NCBI GenBank assembly: GCA_034401795.1
Contig: CM067359.1
Location: 146,574,233-146,638,232, forward strand
Source of the DNA: Chaetoderma sp. LZ-2023a
Taxonomy: Eukaryota > Mollusca > Caudofoveata > Chaetodermatida > Chaetodermatidae
DNA: 64,000 nt
Direction: 5' to 3'
Numbering within the stretch: the stretch's first letter is position 1; every line of letters begins with the position of its first letter. The position numbers and the translations under genes are program-made. Below, piece by piece: positions 44,852 to 55,047 of this stretch. Below the pieces are notes generated by a model. It saw only the letters and a list, made by a program, of their open reading frames with translations. It was not told the DNA's origin and searched no databases.

Positions 44852-44875
44852 CACCTCAGCCGCCCCACAGAGGTG
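44852..44875 (+). other. Conserved hairpin, DIRS family C
   Basis: CACCTC pairs with GAGGTG around AGCCGCCCCACA. Stem bases differ from family A at both sides of a pair while the CCGCCCCAC loop is kept. Confidence 0.65.
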
Positions 44876-44987
44876 AGGCTGGCCTGCTGTGGCTGTTTGT
44901 CAAGACAAATATAAGATGAATCTGACTGTTCTGGGGAATTGACTTGGTACCTGGAGGCTACGGTAATTCCCCGACACAGTATGGGCA

Positions 44988-45112
44988 GGACCATGGAGAA
45001 TGCGGAGTTTTAATGGTTTATTTTGAACTAGAACTAGATAATCGACATTACCATAATAGTACATCTGGTAAGTATTATCAATTCTCGTAGAAACAAAAGC
45101 GGATGCTTTTTT
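44988..45112 (+). repeat. Right terminal repeat and terminus, DIRS family C
   Basis: It mirrors 25165-25265, with AGTACATCTGGTAAGTATTA near the outer edge. The terminus GGATGCTTTTTT is repeated in the complementary region. Confidence 0.82.
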
Positions 45113-45131
45113 GAAGCTGCTACTGAACCAG

Positions 45132-45346
45132 TTAACCCTCACACCAGTCAAAAATGGCTTCTGTCGTTGGCATGAGAAATGCCCATCTGCCTAACAAGTG
45201 AAGACTTTTTGAAAATTTACCACTAGAATGACTGGTTCAATAACCATGCCACTTTTTCCAATGATAAATATTCAAAGGATGTCTGTAAATTGGTTTGTAA
45301 ATTCACTAAGCAAAGATCTCTATTTTCTTTACCATTCTATGGTTAA
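45132..45346. mobile_element. Diverged TTAA-flanked piggyBac-like MITE
   Basis: It starts TTAACCCTCACACCAGTC and ATGGCTTCTGTCGTTG, with foldback centre GACTGGTTCAATAACC. The right end is decayed. TTAA at 45343 may be shared with the next MITE. Confidence 0.5.
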
Positions 45347-45535
45347 CCCTTTCACTGAGGAATTTCCCATATCTCATTTTCACGGGGAGCTGTTTATTAT
45401 TTTGAAATTAATTTGACTGGAAGAAGCCAGTGCTACTAGGCATCAACGGCTTCCTGTCTAATTAATTTCAAAATATGCAACAGAATAAGTTTTGTATTGT
45501 AGAGGATTTACTTTTCAGTCTTTTCTAATAGTTAA
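45343..45535. mobile_element. TTAA-flanked MITE, third family
   Basis: TTAACCCTTTCACTGAGGAATT opens it. Inner arms ATTTTGAAATTAATTTGACTGG and its inverse TAATTTCAAAATAT surround the centre. TTAA at 45532 may close it. A clearer copy lies at 48738-48935. Confidence 0.55.
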
Positions 45536-45571
45536 TCAGAATGAATTGACTAAATCTTGTGTTTTTCTCAG

Positions 45572-45715
45572 GTTGAGCAATCGATTCACATTATGCAGAG
45601 ACGAGACCTGGACAACAATGTTACAGAGATTGTCCATAACCGCGATGGTCATACTGTAACTGACCGCTGGCTTGTTATACGTAAGCTGATCGACGCATCA
45701 CAGATATCTATGCAG
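45572..45715 (+). CDS. NO VEIN-like gene, exon after the giant intron
   Basis: 48 codons, phase 0 at both ends; borders TTTTTCTCAG and CAG/GTAAGT. It encodes VEQSIHIMQRRDLDNN, VTEIVHNRDGHTVTDRWLV and IRKLIDASQISMQ. The RWLV segment after a variable charged stretch fits the NO VEIN region between the ATPase and the next domain. Confidence 0.82.
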
Positions 45716-45797
45716 GTAAGTGTCAGACAGGCATTGATGGAGGATTATGTGCTTCAGGAATTTCATCTGCAGACCACATACTAACTTATGAGGAAAT

Positions 45798-47126
45798 TAG
45801 GGCTGTGCAGTTTTGGAAGAAGAAAAAAACTGGTAATGGTGTTGGCTATGAAACTGGTTTTATGCGGACACTTGGTTTGTATGGTTGATAAATATTGACA
45901 TAGTTTTCTTGAAAAATGATTCGCAATACCATGAAATTAAACATTTTTTTAGTGGTAGCATTGCGCAACTGTCGTCTAAGAGATTCCTAGACAATTAGCA
46001 ATTGGTATCTAGGCTATCACAGAGACGGATACATTGTCAAATTTAACCTGACTTATAGTGGGCGATTAAAGATGTGTGTGACTGGGGAAATACCTTATAG
46101 GATGGCTAAACTAGTCAGAATATTTTGATCGTACCCACTAAAAATACTACATGTCACTTGCATAGTAAGTTCACGTCTTGGGAATGACAAGTTAGTGATA
46201 AATTCTGAATAATGGCAGGCCGATTAGACTGTTACACAGACTCTGTTCCGGAGGCCAGTCTGATGAGGCACCACATTAAAGACTAGTTCCTGAATCCTAT
46301 ATACTATACACGCCGAGGTCGAATTTAGTTAGAACCGTCAGAGTAATATCACATGGAACAATCTGCCGATTGCACTGTACATGTGTACATGCGCAGTAAA
46401 TTTTATTTCATGACCTAATTAATCGAATATTTATCATCAAACTGCTTTATTAGACTACTAGAATACATTTTGCATAAAAAGACAGTCAGACCTATTTTAA
46501 TAAACACCATCGTATGATTTGGGAAGGACTTGTATGAAATGATTTAATCATTTCTTTTCGTGGGTTAATATAGTCTAATCTCAGTGCGCTGTGTGTTAAT
46601 TTACAGCAAAAATTCTACAATTATATCGGCCAACATAAGATGCGTTAGCTTAATTGGCTGAGCATTTCAGAAAATTCAGTCGCATCTTATGTTGGAGGGT
46701 TAGATCACTCTCTGGTTTCCAGATGTTAGTGAATACCACACGGTAAGAAATCGTAATAGCCATAGATATCATAAGTACGAGATCGCCCACTAGCCGTTCA
46801 AAGGCGTATTATGCAATTTAATAAGATACTAACAGAGTACAGTTAATGAACGCATTTAGCGATGCAATCTGGCAACATACTTGCAAAATACGAATGGAAC
46901 TGAAAAAACATTCCCATTCCACATTTTATTTTGTGGATTTTATATATAATAATTGGGCATATGAATTAAATTTTATGCAGCTGTAACATCGGTTTTTAAA
47001 ACAAAATGTTTCCAAAACCATTTTTTTCCCATAAATATCCGGTTTTGAGATTATGGCACCGGTTTTAGAACTGTCACATCTACAAAACTGGTGACGGTTC
47101 TAATGCCAGTATACCGCACAGCCCTT
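45798..47126. mobile_element. hAT-like non-autonomous element 2
   Basis: The ends are TAGGGCTGTGCAG and CCGCACAGCCCTT, flanked by the 8-bp duplication GAGGAAAT (45790-45797 and 47127-47134). Its subterminal region has CCGGTTTT repeats. A/T-rich interior, no transposase. Confidence 0.87.
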
Positions 47127-47593
47127 GAGGAAATGCCTATTTTAGGAACACTAATGAATACAACGGTGGTGATCTGGCTCGATATAAGCGTCGCAGGCAG
47201 ATGTCCGCTACATGTTGTAGTCAAAAGGTTGTTACTGTGTTCTAGAATTTCCCAACTTCGGTCATGATCCAGGGAAAGTAAAATCTTAAAGATGGCAAAT
47301 TTTTAAAAGATTTGACAAAAATTAAAAGGCGAGTGTGTGTAATCTGTGAATGCTCTTAATACTTCTAGTTTTGCTAGAAATGAGGTGAGAGTCAAAGTAA
47401 CGTAAATCATTAAATTAATGTCTTCATCGAATAGATTATTTCATAACTTAGTGCCTCCCAGACCAGATTCAACAAATTATCATTGACTTTATCATGTCAA
47501 TAATATTTTCTGCCAGTCAAATTAGTTTTAATGCATTCAACAGCTTGTACATGTGTCACGCGAAGATATCAAGCTTGAAAGTGTTTTGTAATG

Positions 47594-47792
47594 TAACCCT
47601 TAGCACTCTGATGTCAATATTTACCATGCCAATAGCAAAGAATATGTTGTACATTTTTCAACAATTTTAATGGACGATGTTGGTGTCTTCGACAGCACCA
47701 TCTTCCACCAAATTTGTGGAAAAATGTACACCAGTTCATCTTTTAATTTAATTTGAAAATTTAAAAATTGACATCGGTGTGGTACGGGTTAA
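47594..47792. mobile_element. TTAA-type MITE, second family, diverged copy
   Basis: CCCTTAGCACTCTGATGTC and its inverse end GACATCGGTGTGGTACGGG match 24534-24734. The right TTAA is intact and the left reads GTAA. It lies 50 bp before the next exon. Confidence 0.7.
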
Positions 47793-47842
47793 TAGTCTCA
47801 TCCCTCTATTTAGTTCAATATATTTTGCTCTCATATTTACAG

Positions 47843-47923
47843 GCTAAATCCAATATCGACGTCGAGTCAACTGAGCTCGCCTTGGCCTTTCCTATGCCAG
47901 CATCACTAACACAGACCACCCAG
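47843..47923 (+). CDS. NO VEIN-like gene, 27-codon exon
   Basis: Phase 0 at both ends (TTTACAG before, CAG/GTTAGT after). It encodes AKSNIDVESTELALAFPM and PASLTQTTQ. The pattern T-E-L-A-L-A-F-P is the family's conserved strand before the FAFLPLRSYG segment of the next exon. Confidence 0.82.
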
Positions 47924-48049
47924 GTTAGTACATATTATGCAAATAGATTCAATAACAAGAATATCTATGTGAATTTTTCTGCATGTTGATAAAGGAATGT
48001 AATTATGTGTAGAACAGTTACAGCTTTCGTTTAAAGAAATGTAGACCCT

Positions 48050-48170
48050 TTTCTGGTCAAACCGGTCACCACAAGTATTACTGGAATGGTTGGCTCTATA
48101 TCTGAGCCAATCATTCCAGTGGTAAATTTGAAGAAGTCTTCTTGGACTGAGAGTTGACATTCAAAATGCA
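48050..48170. mobile_element. Foldback fragment of the piggyBac-like MITE
   Basis: ACTGGAATGGTTGGCTC and GAGCCAATCATTCCAGTGG are inverted about the centre at 48104. Both TTAA ends are missing. Confidence 0.5.
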
Positions 48171-48335
48171 AATATTTCTTTGATTTTTTTAAAAACAAAA
48201 TTTGAACATTACAAAGCAACGTAAACAGGCTCCAGTCGTTTAATAAATTAATAAAATAATGTTATTACATCTATGATAAGATCCATGTCACATTTAGTGT
48301 ATGTACAGTTGAAATATTTCTATGTTTATATTTAG

Positions 48336-48408
48336 TTGACCATTGTGAAGCTGCCAGTGTTTGCCTTTTTGCCTTTAAGGAGTTACGGCTTCCGATTCAT
48401 TGTACAAG
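48336..48408 (+). CDS. NO VEIN-like gene, FAFLPLRSYGFRF exon
   Basis: It encodes LTIVKLPVFAFLPLRSYG and FRFIVQ, ending in phase 1 before GTATGT. FAFLPLRSYGFRFIVQGDF, completed by the next exon, is one of the most typical blocks of NO VEIN-like proteins. Confidence 0.86.
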
Positions 48409-48737
48409 GTATGTGATCATACGCTACATAGGGCCAGTGGTTTTCCGCGATAAGAGAAAATAAGCGGAATTCACAGAATTGGTAATTTGAAATGGAATAG
48501 TGGTTTTCAAAGGGAAATCAATAGAAATTCACAATTATAGATTGAAATGGAAACATAATATTCAAGCAGAAATTAACATGTTAATGGCATTTCGCTCCTG
48601 AACATGAGACATTCTTGTGTAATATGGTAAATGTGTACCCACTCATACAGGGCATCATTTAGAATTTTATATTTGCATATCATGTATTGCTATGCGAACT
48701 ATGAATTGTATTGCTATCAGCAAAAATGTATAGCAAT

Positions 48738-48935
48738 CAACTCTTTCTCCAATAAATTCCCTGTATCTCAATCTCAGAGCAAACAAATAGGAGAGCTGTT
48801 GAATATTTTGAAATTAATATGACTGGAAGACATTGCTGCCTTAGGCAGCAATGGCTTCCAGTCATATTAATTTCAAAATATGATATACATTGTAAAGAAT
48901 GTACTTTTTCAGGGATTTGCTTTTAAAAGGGTTAA
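48738..48935. mobile_element. TTAA-type MITE, third family
   Basis: The arms GAATATTTTGAAATTAATATG and CATATTAATTTCAAAATATG flank the centre GCTGCCTTAGGCAGCAATGG. The right end AAAAGGGTTAA is well kept and the left end reads TCAACTCTTTC. About 195 bp. Confidence 0.65.
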
Positions 48936-49613
48936 TGATAGAATTTTGAAAATCAATGATAAATTGCAATCGCGTACAAATTTTGCATAGCAGATAGAGC
49001 TATGCATGTTGCAGAATGTATAGCAACTACTTAAATATGTGTAGCAAATTGAGATGCGATACCAGATAAACTATGTCCTGCCATATCTTTGCCACCATAA
49101 CTTTGTACTGTCTGAGCATGCTAATAACAATATGCAGAACACAAATTTGACTGTTTTATTGACTTCAATAAGTGTACATGCAGCTTAGATGATGTAAGTT
49201 TGCGAAATGGATGTGAAACGGAATCAGTGATTTGTGAGGCTTTTAATCGCAAATGTTGAAATGAAAAACCACTGTCCCTAGCTACATAACATCACCATTA
49301 GTCGTGCCAGCATTAAACCCGAAAATTTCAATTTTCTCACCAACAACTTTCAGTAAAATTGTTTTCAAAATATTCAGCAGAATTATTGCACATTGAAGCT
49401 ATTGTCTGGTGCCATGTAACAGTCAGATAGTTAAAAATTCCTCTAATAGATATTGTTAGATCACCGCAGGCGCACGCATAGACACACAGCGTGCTTATTA
49501 TATTAGTCTCATGAGACCCCCTCATGATTATTGATGCATGTGTAATATGTACTCCATATAAGAGCTTTCTGAACCTGTTATTGAAAGTCCATGAAATATA
49601 ATTTCTTTCTCAG
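48936..49613. other. Intron, nothing recognised beyond MITE arms
   Basis: Positions 49345-49385 contain AAATTGTTTTCAAAATATTCAGCAG, one arm of the small foldback family at 5561. The remainder is unremarkable A/T-rich intron. Confidence 0.35.
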
Positions 49614-49726
49614 GTGATTTTGAGGTGCCTTCCTCTCGTGAGTGTGTCACTCATGACTGTGCTTGGAATCAATGGCTGCGCTGTGAAATACCGAACATCT
49701 TCATTGAAGCTCTCGATACTTTCAAG
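49614..49726 (+). CDS. NO VEIN-like gene, GDFEVPSSRE exon
   Basis: A split Gly codon joins it to the previous exon, then DFEVPSSRECVTHDCAWNQW and LRCEIPNIFIEALDTFK follow. Borders are TTTCTTTCTCAG and AAG/GTCAGA. It ends in phase 0. The block VPSSRE-x-WNQWLRxEIP is strongly conserved in NO VEIN-like proteins. Confidence 0.88.
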
Positions 49727-49853
49727 GTCAGATTTATGCACATAGATATTATCTCACATGTACAGATTTCACGCAGTGCGTGCATTTCCTAGTGTTGTTA
49801 GCTTACCGGGCCTGAAAAATAAAACTTGTGTTTAGTCTGTAAGGATGATGGAG

Positions 49854-50090
49854 TTAACCCTTTAACACTCAGTCAGCCAAAATCAGCCTCTGCAGCGGTC
49901 TTGAGAAATGTCCATTTGCAAACCAAGAGAAGACAATTTTTTTAATTTTACCACTGAAATGACTGGCTCGGATAACCGAACCAGTCATTCCAGTGGTAAA
50001 TTGTCAAAAATAGTCTTCTGATCTGCAAATGAACATTTTCTATGTGAAGATTTAAATTTTCTTTAAGAAGTTTGATGGTTAAAGGGTTAA
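49854..50090. mobile_element. Complete piggyBac-like MITE with TTAA duplications
   Basis: 237 bp including TTAA at both edges. The ends are CCCTTTAACACTCAG and GATGGTTAAAGGG. The interior foldback has arms GTCCATTTGCAAACCAAG and ATCTGCAAATGAACA about a centre at GGCTCGGATAACCGAACC. Confidence 0.78.
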
Positions 50091-50146
50091 TATGCCCTCA
50101 TCATTCACCTAGCCAATCTCTGCGATTTTTCCTTTCCTGTGTTTAG

Positions 50147-50303
50147 CGTTACAGTGAATTCACATCCGTTCAGGCAGTCTGCATGTACCTGCAGTTTGTA
50201 CCATTGGAGGATGAAATTATGGATTTCTTCAAACCTGTCGCTTCACAGATCCTTCAGAAGCTTCGTGGTAAAGCATGTTTGCCATCATCTCCGAACAGTA
50301 AAG
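50147..50303 (+). CDS. NO VEIN-like gene, last visible exon
   Basis: It encodes RYSEFTSVQAVCMYLQFVPL, EDEIMDFFKPVASQILQKL and RGKACLPSSPNSK. It begins in phase 0 after TGTGTTTAG and ends in phase 1 before GTGAGA. The FxxVxxxILxxLRxxxCLPS pattern continues the family's C-terminal region. No exon carrying the expected continuation was seen downstream in the window. Confidence 0.82.
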
Positions 50304-50354
50304 GTGAGAATGATGATAATGGTGATTGACGTTTTCTGGAGCTGAAAGGAGGGT

Positions 50355-51140
50355 GTCAGTCCATGTCAGATTAACAAATGGCTTCCACCACACCATCTCA
50401 GAATTGCCTGATTTTTTAATATCTTTAAGAGTAATATAAAATATGTAGAAAGCCAAAATTCTAGACTGATCGGACCATTTACCAATATTTTACAGCATTT
50501 CCAAATTTTGACTAGAAACATGTTTTACGATGACTTGGTGTCGCGAGGTGATATTTTCATATTTTCGTGCTATCATAGAATCATTAATATTTAACATAAC
50601 ACTCTGAAACTTTGCATCTAGGCTAATTCAATGCTGTAAAATCCAAATCTGCCATCAGATTTACAGTAGGTCAAATAGGTAAGTATCTATGCTACCTCAA
50701 ACTGGCTCGAATCTGAAGATTTACTCATTCTGACCGATGTTCAGAAATTAATATGAACACATTCTCATTCAATCAGAAAGACATTGCTGTCCAAACTAAT
50801 ACCTATGGTATTCTACTTTCTATTCCAGCAGAAATCAGAGGTGCTGTACATGTTGTATGGGCCAGGTGCTTCTAGCAATTTAGAAAAATCATTTTTTCTT
50901 CATTACAAAGATTCACATCTCCAGGGGTATATGTCTCACATACTTGAAACTTGGCAGTTATAAAGACTATATGTATGTTATTCACCTCTGAAATGTGTTC
51001 TTATTAGTTAGAGAGTTATGAAATTTCTAAAAATGGCATATTTTTGGCATCGCAAATTAATGTTATCTGACTGATCATTTCTCAAACTCCATTCCCATTG
51101 CATCAGCGCTGATTTTATATAATTAATTCTATGTCTAGAC
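50355..51140 (+). repeat. Left long terminal inverted repeat of the DNA transposon
   Basis: It begins GTCAGTCCATGTCAG and ends near ATTCTATGTCTAGAC. It is the reverse complement of 54035-54830 with scattered differences. Small frames within it are not genes. Confidence 0.82.
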
Positions 51141-51559
51141 AAGAATTAATGTACTTCCATTTTATAATAACATACTATGGGATAATCTTTGACTGATTAA
51201 ATTACACATCCAGTTAGTACTGCTTAAATGAGTCAAACAACGCCACACAATTTTCGATTACATCTTTTTCCAATCTATACTGCCTGGCTGAAAGTCCTGT
51301 TATTCCTGGAGTTGGAACTACCCGCAAGATGTTTAACAGGGGAACCCAGCATTCATCCGGTGATGCTCATGTCAAGCTCTGGTTACGCTTATTCCGCTTC
51401 ATGAACCTAACATGCACATCTGCATATTGTTCCGAACGTTAAAAAATCAAGCCTATATACCAGTCATTGCTATTAACAGCAGCAATATACTTTCCCAGCT
51501 GGTACTGCTCATGAGCAGCATCTGATATGTCTGGTGTGATTGTTGTTGACACTGACATT

Positions 51560-53721
51560 CTAGTGCTCACATGATCTTCTGACAACCTGTACCCGTGGGG
51601 CGAGTACCTGCTCATGATCCATAATGGTGTCTCGTGTAATATATAGGAAATCTATTCCCTTGATGGTTGTCCTCGCAAACTGGTACAGGTCCTCAGGAGT
51701 TAGAATGTGACCAGTACTGGTTGACTGCAGCCTGGCACGAGCAGCCAACCTTTTCACCGTTCCACCTACACCATCATACAGGCTTTTGCCATGTGACGTG
51801 GCAAAGAAGTTACATTCCGCTTTGATGCCGAAGTCTGTTTCATGAAAACACAGGTTCCTGAAGTTTTTACAGTTTTTGTACTGACCTGCGCAACCATCAC
51901 TGAAATAACACACATATTTCAAATTTGGTTTTAAACGTATGGCCTCTGCCAATATAGCCTTTATGAAGGTATGCACGACTGGTAGAGTGTGTCCTATCAT
52001 CACTGATTACACAAGTGCTTTTACACTTCAACTCACCACCCATGTCACACCTATGATATAATACAAAAGGATGGAGTGTAGCTTGTGCTGTGTCCCAGTG
52101 GAAGCTTTGGATTGCATCTTGGCAAAGAAAAGAGTAGTTTTCAGCGAAATCTAACAATATTATTGCGGACTCATTATCGATTGTTTCTTTGAGATGCCTC
52201 AGATAAGAGGCCTGAGCTTTAGCTGTGTAATGATGAATGGTAGCCTCATTGGTGGCTTTAGTAACTACATCAATCATCTCTTGAACAGTGCAGGTAACAG
52301 TTTGCAGTTTATTCAGACTGGCATGAGACCATTGTTTGTAGTGTACAATATCGTCCAGGTCTATATCTACTTCTTCGTATATTCGCTGGATGTACTCTCT
52401 AAGATTGTTTATCCCAAGACAATCATCACACCGACTTACCATACACTCACTGGAGTCCATATTACATACAATTTTGCTGCTTAAATCCTTGTAATCTACA
52501 TGTCCTGGAAGAACACCAGCAAGAAGTTTGAGATTCTAATGAATTTCACAAACACGTACAGAATGTGCACCTGTGGAATCAACAGTAGTACACCAAGCCG
52601 GCCGAAGTTCGCAGAACTTAGAGAAGCCTACTTTAATTTCTGGATTTTTTTTTTTTAAATTCACAGTAAAGTTCTTTTAAATTAATCAACAACAGGCGTT
52701 TTTGTTTGTCTGTACGCTCTCCATTTATTTTAACGGAAGCAAAATCCTTCTTGCCTGCGCACATTCTACTATGTTCATTGTCCTCATAAAATTGCAGAAC
52801 AGATTGCACCGTTGTATCAGGAAGTCGTTTGCCCTTTGATTTCAAAGGTTCTGCTAGTATGCTAGAGTCCGCTTTCAGTTTGCGTGCTTTCCTCACAAGA
52901 TATTGGGATACCTGAAATTCATTAGCAGTTTTCTCTATTGACCAGCTTTCTGGAGCAAGTGTCAGCAACTGTACTTTTTCTGATTGTCTGGACTGTGAGC
53001 ACTTAACCTTTAGTTGATTCATCAGGACATCTAAGTCTTTACACTTAGTACATGTCTCACTAGTTGATGGGTGGAGTATATCATCTGAGGAAATGTCTAA
53101 TATTTTGGCCATTTTCTCTGAAACTGATCTCTGTACGTTTTGCATTTTTCGCTTGCCATAGACAGCACGGTCTTTTACCCGTATACCATGTTTCTTTATA
53201 GGTGAAATATTGATTGTTTGTAAACTATCATTTAAACTGTCTTCACATTGTTCCTATTTACAAACAGAGCTGTCATCAGTACTGTCCTCAGTCGCAGATT
53301 GTGGTTCATGTTCACGAGAGGAGTCTAGAAACCTTTTTTAACAAGTGGGACAGACTTTCTGACCGGGCTTCACATTTGATCCTGATACAGCAGAAATCTT
53401 TGTTGCTGAATCCGCATTAAGTTGCCTCGGTGATCCTTTAATCACTGTCTTGTGTATTCTGTATGGATCACAACATTTTACTTGTAGCGAGGAATACTTT
53501 GACAGCAGAAGCTTTTCATGGTGCAAACAAACAGTGTAGTCAGCGGAGTTACGTAATGAATTTGAGTCACTCCTCCATAACATGAGTTTCCTGTCTTCAT
53601 GTGAAAATTCAGACAGAGACTTTAAACCAATCTTGCCATGTGTCCATGTTTTCTTATGGCATTCACTCTGTACAAGGGCAGCGAATGAGCACTGATCCAA
53701 GCAGGATGATCCAGATGCCAT
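51560..53721 (-). pseudogene. Transposase-like protein remnant of the DNA transposon
   Basis: Minus-strand pieces in order are 53721-53338 (a Cys/His-containing head with CLHHEKLL and KVCPTC), 53145-52633 (a helix-turn-helix-like stretch WSIEKTANEFQVSQYLVRKA and KKDFASVKINGERTDKQKRL), 52460-51897 (LLDFAENYSFLCQDAIQSFH and ATLHPFVLYHR) and 52003-51560 (YFSDGCAGQYKNCKNFRNLC, then NFFATSHGKS and GGTVKRLAARARLQ). The pieces lie in three frames separated by stops and frameshifts, so the gene is dead. DFAEN, FSDG and the last GVGGTVKR could hold the three acidic residues of a DDE-type nuclease. I recall close relatives in cnidarian and insect genomes but cannot name the superfamily. Confidence 0.7.
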
Positions 53722-54034
53722 TATCGTTTCTATTGCAGATCAAGTTGATGAGTCAGATTCTGAAAATGTACAAGTCAGTGCAATATCTATTAGTAATGCT
53801 TAAAACCAGACTGGTAATTGGGTCATTTGTATGAGTGCATGTATGCACTTTATAACAGAAAACTATAACAAGTTATTCCAATGGTACCTTGTCTTGTTTT
53901 ATTTATTTTAATACAATTTCATTCAAATATCACGTTTGATACACTGAACATTTGTGAAATGACCAAACTGGTGATGAAATAGATATTGCATGTACACTAT
54001 TTGGTTTTGAACATGTATATATATCAATGTCCCA

Positions 54035-54830
54035 TATAGACATATAATTAATTATATAAAATAAGTGCTGATGCAATGGGAATGGAGTTTTAGAAATGAT
54101 CAGTCAGATAACATTAATTCGCGATGCCAAAAATATGCCATTTTTAGAAATTTCATAACTCTCTAACTAATAAGAACACATTTCTGAGGTGAATAACAGA
54201 CATATAGCCTTTAAAACTGCCAGGTTTCAAGTATGTGAGACATATACCCATGGGGATATGAATCTTTGTAATGAAGAAGAAAAAACGATTTTTCTAAATT
54301 TCTGGAAGCACCTGGCCCATACAACATGTACAGCACCTCTGATTTCTGCTGGAATAGAAAGTAGAACACCATAGGTATTAGCTTGAACAGCAATGTATTT
54401 CTGATTGAATGAGAATGTGTTCATATTAATTTCTGAACATCGGTCAGAATGAGTAAATCTTCAGATTCGAGCCCATTTTGAGGTAGCATAGATACTCAGC
54501 TATTTGACATGCTGTAAATCTGATGGCAGATTTGGATTCTACAGCATTGAATTAGTCTAGATGCAAAGTTTCAGAGTGTTATGTTAAATATTAATGATTT
54601 TATGGTAACATGAAAATATGAAAATATCACGTCGCGACAACAATTCAGCCTAAAACATATTTCTATTCAAAATTTGAAAATGCTGTAAAATATTGGAAAA
54701 TGGTCCGATCAGTCTAAAATGTTGGCTTTCTACATATTTTATATTACTCTTAAAGACAAAAAAATGACCAAATTCTGAGATAGTGTGGTGGCAGGTTCCT
54801 AGAATATCTGTTGAACTGACACGGAATGAC
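54035..54830 (-). repeat. Right long terminal inverted repeat of the DNA transposon
   Basis: Counterpart of 50355-51140. The outer end reads TGACACGGAATGAC. Confidence 0.82.
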
Positions 54831-55047
54831 TCAGCGGAAACTTCTTTCACATGCGATCAGTTTTCTCAACTACGTCGTGTCCGTTGTAAGCATCCTTAGG
54901 TCCTGTAGGTTCTTTTCTTTCTTTAGGGGTCTTAGATAATATTTTTTATGTCTGATCGCAAAGCAGTTAAACAGTTGGTGTTATTGCATCCTCCAATGCT
55001 TTCTGGTGCCTGGTACTGAACATTTCATTGCTTACTGAGCAGGTGTA
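54831..55047. other. Gap with no recognised feature
   Basis: About 0.2 kb of sequence between the DNA transposon and the next DIRS copy. Nothing supportable was seen. Confidence 0.4.

Larger units (their letters stand above)
25155..45112 (+). mobile_element. DIRS-type retroelement, family C (old, broken), expanded to 20 kb by nested insertions
   Basis: The left end (TTCGAATAATACTTACC, 25165) and the right end (GGTAAGTATTATCAATTCTCG, to about 45112) belong together: the complementary region at 44751-44850 holds the reverse complements of both. Own sequence remains at 25155-29495, 30880-31833, about 35324-35485 and 44471-45112. The rest is inserted: a hAT-like element, a TA-flanked element with its own insert, and a dispersed repeat that contains DIRS family A copy 2. 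Without insertions the element would be roughly 7 kb. Its genes are broken in several places, and it is clearly the oldest layer here. Confidence 0.85.
3542..50303 (+). other. Host gene: NO VEIN-like GHKL ATPase, ten exons visible, both ends outside the window or unseen
   Basis: Ten exons with AG/GT borders keep a continuous phase: 3542-3618, 4041-4277, 17028-17190, 18622-18826, 24761-24893, 45572-45715, 47843-47923, 48336-48408, 49614-49726 and 50147-50303. The predicted protein resembles plant NO VEIN and animal relatives, which carry a Bergerat-fold ATPase like the ones in Hsp90 and sacsin. The cellular role in animals is not known to me. The largest intron (24894-45571, 20.7 kb) is almost wholly one nested DIRS stack. 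No start codon exon and no final exon were identified. The last visible exon ends in phase 1 and no continuation was found up to 64000. Confidence 0.78.
50355..54830 (-). mobile_element. DNA transposon with 0.8 kb inverted repeats and a decayed uncharacterised transposase
   Basis: The left arm (50355-51140) and right arm (54035-54830) are imperfect reverse complements, for example TTTAAGAGTAATATAAAATATG at 50425 and its inverse near 54735. Between the arms the minus strand carries transposase remnants (51560-53721). I found no clear target duplication and cannot assign a superfamily. It lies just after the last visible host exon, opposite in coding strand. Confidence 0.8.

Noticed and set aside
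54189-54374. Small frames inside the arms of the DNA transposon
   Set aside because: They fall within the inverted repeats, and the mirrored arm has a different frame structure.
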